DNA of 64,000 nt from Liolophura sinensis. Its lineage: Eukaryota; Mollusca; Polyplacophora; Chitonida; Chitonidae. The position numbers were made by a program, and so were the translations under genes. The notes beneath the pieces are model-generated. The model saw nothing but the letters and a program-made list of their open reading frames with translations. It was not told where the DNA came from and searched no databases. Numbering within the stretch: position 1 is the first letter of the stretch; every line of letters begins with the position of its first letter. The stretch spans positions 10,626,163 to 10,690,162 of the forward strand of contig NC_088297.1 of the NCBI RefSeq assembly GCF_032854445.1, read 5' to 3'. Of the stretch, positions 56,585-64,000 are shown one piece after another.

Positions 56585-57841
56585 GTCCAAAGCTGCTGTT
56601 TGCCTGGTCGAGGTATAGCGAAAACCGTAGAGAGTATTGGAGATGTTATCGATGGTGTGGCGGAGGACAATCTCGAAATGTATGTACTAAAGGTTAATCA
56701 AGAGAAAACTTTTGACAGAGTCATGCCTTATTGTTAGAAGTGCTGGATATGTTTGGCGTTTGCACGATGTTTGTCAAATAGATTAGTATGCTTTATAATG
56801 ACATTAGAAGTGCTGTAAAAGTCAACGGTTTTGTCACGCCTTTTTTAGAGTGGGGAAATCGGTCCGACAAGGCTGTCCTATCTCAGACATGTTAGATGTG
56901 TTAACTGCTGAACCACTGGGAGCCCTAATAAGAAACTGTAGTACTATAAAAGTCATTGATATTCCATTTCCCTCGTGCACGTCGCTCTGCTTTCAGCATG
57001 CAGACGATACTACCTTGACGCTAAGGGACAAAGAATCTGTAATGAAGACATTGTCAATTACTGATGCATATTGTAAAGCGTCCAACGCTAAAGTAAACAT
57101 GAGTAAAAATGAATTGCTGTATGTGGGAAATAATGAACATCAGAGCCATGTTTCAGGCATACGAGTGAAACGAGACTGTATAAAATTACTGGGTGTATGT
57201 CTAGGCCCAGACGCAATGGTGTGAAGTGAGCTCAACTGGCAAGTGGTAACTAATGATACCCATCGGCTGCTAAAGAACTGGCGACAGCGCCTTTTGACTC
57301 TATATGGTAGGGTAACCGTTATCAACTCATTGGTTGTTTCACGAGTATGGTATAAGTTACCATACAGTTATTTCAATGAATGAATACATAATAAGGATTA
57401 AAAACATTGTATGTAGATTTTTTGTGGAATGGAGGTGGCCATTTAGTAGCGTATGGCACTGTTGTTAAAACTACATGTACAACAGAAGGCGGTATAAACC
57501 TCCAAGATGTAGCTTTGAAGCAGGAAGCGTTTAGACTGAAAACATTGGTGAAATTTTTAAATCCCTGCTGTCGGGCACTGTGGAAGGAATTTTTTCCAGA
57601 TTCCAGAAGCCAGATTTGTAATAAAAAAAGAAGGCGTTTAAAGAGTTTTCATGGCATTGATATTGATATCCACAGACTATTTGTATACTGTGTTAAACAG
57701 ACGTTTGAACAGTATCATGATTACTATAGATCTAAAAGGCGGAACGGAGATTTCTCCAAACGATTTCTGCGAAACATTCATGTCATAAAATTATCTGAAT
57801 CTGGAGAACTCATGTATGCTTTTTAAATGTATACCAACTAT
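56585..57841 (+). mobile_element. LINE family 2, copy F (fragment of ORF2)
   Basis: 5'-truncated fragment entered from array spacer. It begins in the RT with CLPGRGIAKTVESIGDVIDG (compare D CIPGRDVADTICSLRDAM), then NQEKTFDRV, a degenerate RQGCPIS block, FQHADDTTLTL, YCKASNAKVNMSKNE and KLLGVCLGPDA. After a shift it continues as FLWNGGGHLVAYG. It ends at ~57826 without a recognisable 3' UTR or A-tract and abuts a tRNA-Phe gene at nucleotide 22. Confidence 0.85.
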
Positions 57842-57893
57842 GAGCGTTAGACAGAAGATCTAAAGGTCCCTGGTTCATTCCCGGGTTTCGGCA
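57842..57893 (+). pseudogene. tRNA-Phe 3' half at LINE F junction
   Basis: Begins GAGCGTTAGACAGAAGATC at tRNA nucleotide 22; T loop TTCATTC. The flanking spacer to 58351 is a decayed array unit. Confidence 0.9.
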
Positions 57894-58351
57894 AAAGCCT
57901 ACACGGTGGCTGGCAAAACAAATATTTTTCTAACAGCTTATGGTTTTCTAGACTTGATTCAGGTGGATTTTATTGCTGGCCGCTGAATGTGCCGGCCAAT
58001 GTATTCGAGCAACGAGTTGTACTTTAAAGTGATGCTCAGATCGTACGTGTGCTTGCAAAAATTTTTAACATAATGAAATTCATTATTTACTTCATGAACC
58101 GAAAGAGCTGTTGTCGAATAGATAAGTGGTTTTTGACTGAAACAGACCCGTTACTGGCCTCTGAATATTTGGATTTGTATTGCCATTGTAATTTGACGAT
58201 ATATAGCACTCGAGGTGCACCTGTGAAGATCTGTTGATATTTAAGGTTATCCCAGGCTAGAAAAATAGAATGACCAATTCTTCCTGAGAAAAAGCTGATC
58301 TTGTGTGTTGGATGTTTGATTGTTGTGACTAAAATGTGCGTGAAAATTGGT

Positions 58352-58381
58352 CGGCCGAAATAGCTCAGTCGGGAGAGCGTT
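58352..58381 (+). pseudogene. tRNA-Phe 5' half at LINE D junction
   Basis: GCCGAAATAGCTCAGTCGGG then AGAGCGTTAG (nucleotides 1-30); LINE D starts with the next base (GCGGGGACTCACTG). Right end of the array in this window. Confidence 0.92.
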
Positions 58382-59205
58382 AGGCGGGGACTCACTGTGA
58401 CTACTAGGGTGGTCGGACGTGTTTTCAGGGGCTCTCTATAACACAGTGTTGTTGTTGTAGTTCAAATATTTGCTTGAAGTTAAGCATGCATTTCCCGCAC
58501 GGCCGGAGAAGGCGGGAGAAACATTATAGTAAGGATTTTACAATCCTAGTGGATGTTGAAGATACGCAGAATGTTCCTGCGGAAAGCGTTATCCTTGTGT
58601 TGGAGGAAAGCTGTGACCTGAGTGTAGTGTTGGCATGTTTGCCGAAATCCGGGTGCAGTTATGAAATAACTCTGTCGGACAAAGCTTCATGTGACTTACT
58701 GAATGACGGACTGGAGAATGAGGGTGTAAATTATGCTTACCTGGGTGTATCGCAGAGAACTGTGATGGTCTCATTTCTACATTTACCAGCATATGTGAAG
58801 GACGATGCAATTTTGGAAAAGTTGAATGGTGTTGGAGCGGAAATAATCTCAGAGTTCAAAAGGCGTTACTATTCGGGAACACCAGTTGCGGACGGTACGA
58901 GGTATGTAAGAGTACAACTTCCACCTAACAAAAACTCACTACCGTATGCAATGAAATGTACCGGTGGAAACAGTTCGGAGTATTTTGAAGTGCTGCACGA
59001 TAACCAAAAAAAAATCTGTTCTTTCTGCCTTTGGGAGGGCCATTTGTTTTAAGTGCGGAGGTCAGGGTCATGTTGCCCGGGCGTGCCAAGCTGAAATATG
59101 TACGTACTGTTTGAGCTATGGAACCAAGCGAGGTTGTACCTTATGGGAAGTTTGTGGAGCAAAAGATTGTGCATGTGACAGTGCGGATTGTTTGTGTCGA
59201 TACTG

Positions 59206-59206
<1 letters not shown>

Positions 59207-59241
<35 letters not shown>

Positions 59242-59398
59242 TTTGATTGGTGTTTTACGCCGAATACTCAAGAATATTTTACTTATACGACGGCGGCCAG
59301 CATGAGCTGGACTTGAACTCACAGCGACCGCATTGGTGAGAGACTCTTAGGTCATTACGCTGTGCTAGCGCGCTAACCGACTGAGCCACGGAGGCTCC
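59207..59398 (-). mobile_element. SINE family A inside LINE D ORF1, with target-site duplication
   Basis: Reverse copy; (TTTA)n on the left, full head ...GAGCCACGGAGGCTCC on the right, middle deleted (GGCGGCCAGCATGAGCTGG joins 3' domain to head). Flanked by GTGTCGATACTGA (13 bp, perfect). Confidence 0.95.
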
Positions 59399-59586
59399 GT
59401 GTCGATACTGAGGGATGTTGGATTGTGGGTGCTAAAATGGCTTTGTAGAGGCCGAAATGGAGGAATTAACAGCAGGGGAAAGCCGAGAATACCTGGTAGA
59501 AAGCCCAGCCGTGAGGGAGGACACGGTTTCAAGTTCTAGTCCTAAAGACCAAGAAGCAGAACGTACACCCATGCAGACACAAAAAC

Positions 59587-59673
59587 CTGAAGTAGAAACA
59601 TCAACAGATATCGCGACGGGTGACTTATATCAGGAGGACCCCGTCTCGATATCTGTTGATGTTTCTACTTCAG
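59587..59673. repeat. Perfect 27-bp fold-back inverted repeat, 33-nt loop
   Basis: Arms 59587-59613 and 59647-59673 are exact reverse complements (left arm begins CTGAAGTAGAAACATC). The sequence GGTGACTTATATCAG follows both arms directly or nearly so, suggesting a template-switch event. Confidence 0.95.
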
Positions 59674-59694
59674 GGTGACTTATATCAGAAGGAA

Positions 59695-59914
59695 GTTAGC
59701 GCGCTAGCGTAGCGTAATGACCCAGGAGCCTCTCACCAATGCGGTCGCTGTGAGTTCAAGTCCAGCTCATGCCGGCTTCCTCTCCGGCCGTAAGTGGGAA
59801 GGTCTGACAGGAACATGCGGATGGTCGTGGGTTTCCCCCCACCATTATGCTGGCCGCCGTCGTATAAGTGAAATATTCTTGAGTACGGCGTAAAACACTA
59901 ATCAAATAAATAAA
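59695..59914 (+). mobile_element. SINE family A inside LINE D, with target-site duplication
   Basis: Forward copy starting GTTAGCGCGCTAGCG, ending ACTAATCAAATAAATAAA. Flanked by TATATCAGAAGGAA (14 bp, perfect). Confidence 0.95.
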
Positions 59915-60215
59915 TATATCAGAAGGAAATTGGCAGCGATGAAATTGGGGGACAGCATGTGTCTCAAGGGTAAATAGGGAGCGAGGAAAGTGAAGGTCCA
60001 AATCGAGGGGCAACGGGGGAGAACTGTGAGGACGGCGACACTGGCCAGGGCTGGTGTTTTGTCAAAACAAAGGGAAACGGACAAGCCACGCAAAGAAGGA
60101 GAATAATTGTGCCAGTACCGCCAAAACAAAGAACAGGAAAGCTTCTCATTCTGAGCCTGCAGATGTGGGACGCGGAGGTCTGGCCTTATAATCGACAACC
60201 AGTTTTTGCATAATT

Positions 60216-63200
60216 ATGACTATGGAGCTATGCCGCTTTCTCCTTCTTTTCATTACAATGTTCTGTTCCGGCAGTGTAAACTGTAATGGTCTTAGAAATA
60301 GTAATAAGGACCAAGAACTTGTAAATGCTGACATAAAGGCCCATGTAACAGCCTTGCAAGAAACTCATTGGGACGACGTGTATATTAACTGTGTAAAACA
60401 TATGTTAGAGCCTGATGTATATTATGGCAATTCTCGCGATAGTTACAAAGATATAGCCTTTGTTTTACGGAAAGGGATTGCTATCAGGTCTTGCGTGCAC
60501 GGTGACGCTGGACGTTGGGTAAATATCACTGGTGAGATTAATGGAAAAAGAAATTTACATTATAAATATTTATGCACCTAACTGCATAAATGAAAGAGTG
60601 AAATTTTTCCAGAACAGTGCTAAACTGCTGGCTGACAGACCTGATTTCATCACTGTGCTATATAAGGAGGATAGGTCAACAGGTGTACAAGAGAATGGTA
60701 AGTCTAGATTTGAATTACATAACCTTATGCAAAATTTCAAATTAGAGGACGTGTGGCGAGTTAGACACCCGGACAAATCGAGCTTTTCATGGCAACGAAT
60801 AGTAGAAGGGGTGTTACGCCAAAGCCGAATTGGCTATTGTTGAGTGTCTGATAAGCTATTGTCAAAGTGTCAAACTGTGAGTATAAAAATACGTCCTATA
60901 GTATCCATTCCATTGTTTACCTTAAATGTGATTTTACATATCTTTATGTTTTTAATAATACTCTCTTGTGTGATGAGGTGTTTTGTGCCGGCATTTATGA
61001 AATGATCAACAAGAAGTTGAAATGCTCACTTTATGTTAAAAATATTTCCCTTTGGTGGGACAATTCGAAATGTGAGAAAATCAATGAAATTCAGAGGCAT
61101 TTAGAGAATGGATATCGTCGAGCAAGTGCTATGCCAGAGTACGACATTAAGCGCATTCTGGAACTTGAAGCCGATTTAGAGTCCATTGAAAAGGCCAAGT
61201 GTATAGGTGCCATTTTGAAATCAAAATCCCTCTGTGTTCACGAAAGTGATAAAAATACAAAATATTTTCTTAACATGGAATTGTTTAAGCAAGAGGATAA
61301 ACTTATCACATCTTTAGCTTTGCCTGATTGTAAGATTGTAAATCGTTGTGAAGATATTTTGGATTGTTTACAAGGTTTATACTCTGATTTGTATAAAAAA
61401 GATGATATTAATGAGGAAGCTGTGGAAAGTGTATTTTCAAAAGTCAATGTTACATTGAGCGAGGAGGAAGCTAACTAGTTTGGCCAACCATTGACTTTAA
61501 ATGAAATATTTGATACTCTGAAGGGTATGTCTAAAAACAAAAGCCGTGGTAATGACGGGCTTACAGCTGAATTTTATATTCATTTTTGGGACATTTTGGG
61601 CCAAGTTTTGTACGAACTGTACAAGGAAATCTTTAACACGGGTCAACTGACAATGGTTATGAATAGCGGTGTAATGCCCTTGATGTATAAGCAAAGTGGA
61701 GATAAGCCCCAACTCAAGAACTGGAGACCAATTAGCCCACTAATGTAGAATACAATATCATCTCTAGGTGTATGGCTAACGCGCTTAAGAATGTAATGAG
61801 CACTATCGTCCGTGATTGTCAAACCTGCTGTATTCCAGGTAGAGATGTAGCAGATACTATTTGTAGTCTCAGAGATGCTATGTATTATGTTGACAATGAT
61901 AATGTGGAAGCATATTTTATAAAACTGGATCAAGAGAAAGCCTTTGATAGAGTATCACATGGATTTTTTTTGGCAACTTTAAAGCTTTTAGAATTTGGTG
62001 ATATTTTTTGCAAATGGATAAAGATTTTTTACACGGACATCAGAAGTGCTGTTAAATGCAATGGTAACGTGACAAAATATTTTCCCGTTTGTGAGTCTAT
62101 GAGACAGGGCTGCCCTATATCGACTCTGTTGTATGTACTAAGCGTTGAGCTCTTTGTGTTGCCATCGGGCAATCTGACTGTATTCATGGTGTTACTATTT
62201 CACTGGTTCACAAAAGCAGTGTTTGCTTTTCCAGCATGCTGACGATATAACTGTAACGGTAGGTGACAAGCACTCTGTCAGAAATGTTCTTGATGTTGTA
62301 AATACTTATGGTTTGGCGTCTAACGCAAAACTTAACGTGGACAAGTCCAAGATCTGGTGTTCCCGTGTGGTGAATAATGTAGTTGAGATCGAAAATGTTC
62401 CAGTTGCTGAAGACACCATTAAGGTACTTGGAGTTCATCTTGGCCAGGACACTAAAGCTTGTGATGAGTACAATTGAACCAGAAATTAAAGAAGATTAAA
62501 TCTATTGTTCATGTGTGGAAGCAACGTAAATTGTCCACCCAAAGAAAAGTGTGAATCACAATGATAGTATTAATGTCCAAACTGCGGTATAATGTAGCCG
62601 GTTCGCCCGTACCTCACACATTTATTACAGAAATGAAGAAGATTGTGTTAGATTTTCTTTGGGTTGGCAAGCCCCATCTTGTGGCGTACGGAGCTAGTCG
62701 TATTGTAGTGGTATGGGATTACCCAAAATGGCAAGCAAGGTAAAACGCATTTAGACTCAAGTTTTTGGGCAGGTTTTATAATGAAACGTACAAATCTGTT
62801 TGGAAAGTTTTTTTTTCGGTTTTTCTTGTACAGATGGAACGATTTAAATTTATGTTTGCTGTTGTTTTTATATGTCTCTATATAAATGTTTGTTGAACTC
62901 ATTGCCGGGATTTTATGCTGAGGTTATGTTAGCTTGGCCCGAGTTAAATGCATAAGTGCCATTGTGTAATAACTTTCCTCGACAACATTTTTTTATATCA
63001 GCCTATTTTGTATAATGCAGGGATTACTTTGGACGGTGAACCTCTGTTGTCAGATATTTATCTAAAATCAAAGTTGTTTTGTTTAAAAGATTTTTTGTAT
63101 ATTTTTATTCCGGGTTACTTGCAAAACACTGCTATTGTATTTATTTATTTATTTGATTGGTGTTTTACGCCGTACTCAAGAATATTTCACTAATACGACG

Positions 63201-63850
63201 GGGGCCAGCATTATGGTGGGTGGAAACCGGGTAGAGACCGGGGGAAACCCACGACCATCCGCAGATTGCTTGATGACCTTCTCACGTACGGCCGGCGAGG
63301 AAGCCAGCATGAGCTGGACTTGAACTCACAGCGACTGAATTGGTGAGAGACTCCTGGGTCATTACGCTGCGCTAACGCTTTAACCGATTGAGCCGATTGA
63401 GCCACGGAGACCCCCAGTGCTATTGTAGAGATTGTACAAGAATGTACGCAAGCTGAGCAAGAAAACATGATTAAGGAATTTGATCTTGTAAAAGCTACAG
63501 TGCCTGCAAACTGGCTGCCCAAAGTGAACGTTGGAAACAACGGCCGAATGTGAACCCTTGCTAACCGTTAAAGGAGAATCTGTCGCATTGTACTTGTTAG
63601 GGACAGGTAGTCTGTACAAGGCTATGAGGAATATACATGTTGTTGAGCCCGTGTGAGTTCAGTATTGGGGGAATGTGTTATCTCACTTAGATTTGGTAAA
63701 ATACTGGCCGGGGCTTTACTTGCCGGGGAACAGCCCGGAATCTGTTCAGATGGACTGAAAGATCACGCACAATGTAGTGTATACAAGAGAAAAGCTCTTC
63801 CGCATTGGAATAATAAATTCAAATTTATGCGTTTTTTTGTAATGCTAGCG
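60216..63850 (+). pseudogene. LINE family 2 (D) ORF2, endonuclease-reverse transcriptase, broken
   Basis: Pieces in order: endonuclease VNCNGLRN, LQETHW, (shift) IYAPNC, LEDVWRVRHPDKSSFSW; linker ENGYRRASAMPEYD, KAKCIGAILKSKSL. RT: KNKSRGNDGLTAEFY, NWRPIS, CIPGRDVADTICSL, KLDQEKAFDRV, SMRQGCPISTLLYVL, then the active-site block FQHADDITVTV at ~62221 (HADD where most elements have YADD or FADD; copy F also has HADD). Next come SNAKLNVDKSK, KVLGVHLGQD and FLWVGKPHLVAYG. The C-terminal part contains a SINE (63140-63417). At least six frame breaks. Confidence 0.85.
63140..63417 (-). mobile_element. SINE family A inside LINE D ORF2, with target-site duplication
   Basis: Reverse full copy. Head end carries a tandem duplication GATTGAGCCGATTGAGCC. 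Flanked by TGCTATTGTA (10 bp, perfect). Confidence 0.95.
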
Positions 63851-63966
63851 TAAAGGATTTATGTCATTTGTTGTGTGCCCTGCTAGAAGTAATTATATAC
63901 ACTACATTTGTGTGGTTGTAGAACATCTTTTTCAGTTTGAACATTCAAGTCTCCTAAATAATAGTC

Positions 63967-64000
63967 GGTTAGCGCGCTAGCGCAGCGTAGTGACCCAGAA
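63967..64000 (+). mobile_element. SINE family A, start only (cut by window end)
   Basis: GGTTAGCGCGCTAGCGCAGC and GTGACCCAGAA match the head of the forward copies at 10948 and 59695. Confidence 0.85.

Larger units (their letters stand above)
13378..58381 (+). repeat. tRNA-Phe(GAA) tandem array, ~545-bp unit, interrupted by LINEs
   Basis: Each unit is a 73-nt tRNA-Phe gene plus ~470 bp of spacer. All genes are on the + strand. Typical start-to-start spacing is 531-548 bp, with shorter (506-513) and longer (678) variants. The spacer begins AAAGCCTACTCGGCGGCTGG and has a T5 run 32 nt after the discriminator in most copies, fitting Pol III termination. It ends TTGTTGTGACTAAAACGTG... just before the next gene. 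Central units are very similar; units at 13.4-14.6 kb and 54-58.4 kb are decayed. No protein gene is credible in the spacer. Confidence 0.97.
58474..59690 (+). pseudogene. LINE family 2 (D) ORF1, zinc-knuckle protein, interrupted
   Basis: 192 clean codons (FTILVDVEDTQNVPAE, ITLSDKASCDLLNDGLENEG, SQRTVMVSFLHLPAY, TRYVRVQLPPN). A short deletion/shift near 59040 at the first knuckle follows. The Cys-rich part then reads in another frame: CFKCGGQGHVARAC, CTYC, CGAKDCACDSADCLC. A SINE (59207-59398) and a fold-back inverted duplication (59587-59673) break the C-terminal part. Confidence 0.75.
58382..63966 (+). mobile_element. LINE family 2, copy D (long, degenerate, hit by SINEs)
   Basis: L1/Tx1-like element distinct from family 1. 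5' UTR with TGTTGTTGTTGTAG (also near the start of copy E), ORF1 from 58474, ORF2 from ~60216 to ~63850. Many shifts and stops, three SINE insertions and a fold-back duplication. Its 3' end is not identified; the right limit given is where another SINE begins. Confidence 0.85.

Noticed and set aside
13378-58381. CRISPR-like reading of regularly spaced identical repeats
   Set aside because: Repeat is a 73-nt functional tRNA cloverleaf, spacers are ~470 bp and homologous to each other, and the genome is eukaryotic.
13378-58381. tRNA array as a tRNA-Phe-derived SINE
   Set aside because: Units are strictly tandem, all in one orientation, with cloverleafs kept at consensus, and no A-tail or target duplications around units. 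A tandem gene array fits better.

Overview
The window is invertebrate nuclear DNA. It contains an intron-rich minus-strand gene with GT-AG splice sites, tRNA-derived SINEs ending in (AAAT)n, LINE retrotransposons with poly(A) tails and AATAAA signals, minisatellites, and a large eukaryotic tRNA tandem array. The dominant SINE carries a 3' end reading GTGAAATATTCTTGAGTACGGC... into AAATAAATAAAT. I associate this kind of repeat with molluscs and other lophotrochozoans, so a marine mollusc or close relative is the best guess. The species cannot be fixed from sequence alone.

1-10.3 kb: a sphingosine-1-phosphate lyase (SGPL1-type) gene on the minus strand. Eight coding exons join in phase from the start codon at 8823 to 174, and the 3' end lies left of the window. 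The PLP-binding lysine is present. Introns hold three minisatellites (26-bp, 20-bp and 29-bp units) and many SINE copies. A solitary tRNA-Phe(GAA) gene follows at 10541. From 10.6 to 13.3 kb there are SINEs and a 35-bp minisatellite.

13.4-58.4 kb: a tandem array of tRNA-Phe(GAA) genes, about one per 545 bp. Counting the solitary gene, 23 copies match the consensus exactly. A further 17 are (near-)full-length variants and 11 are degenerate, deleted or half copies. Central units are very similar, while units at both edges are decayed. Unit subtypes show a higher-order (trimer) order, and a 1,759-bp block is duplicated almost perfectly at 48.9-52.5 kb.

The array is interrupted by two families of L1/Tx1-like non-LTR retrotransposons (zinc-knuckle ORF1; endonuclease plus reverse-transcriptase ORF2). 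Family 1 (copies C 19977-24435, A 33176-38363, B 41096-46287) always sits in the same ~60-bp part of the spacer just downstream of a tRNA-Phe gene. Two of the three 5' ends lie exactly 117 nt after the tRNA. Family 2 (E ~14.9-18.76 kb, F 56.6-57.8 kb, D 58.38 kb to the window end) has junctions inside the tRNA-Phe gene at nucleotides 22 and 30, consistent with a 9-bp target duplication in the anticodon arm. The most interesting reading is that two LINE lineages exploit one tRNA-Phe array as a target in two different ways. All LINE copies seen here are broken. Family-1 copies A and B share an in-frame TGA although they look like independent insertions.

58.4-64 kb: the degenerate family-2 element D, itself hit by three SINEs with clear target-site duplications; a further SINE begins at the window end.
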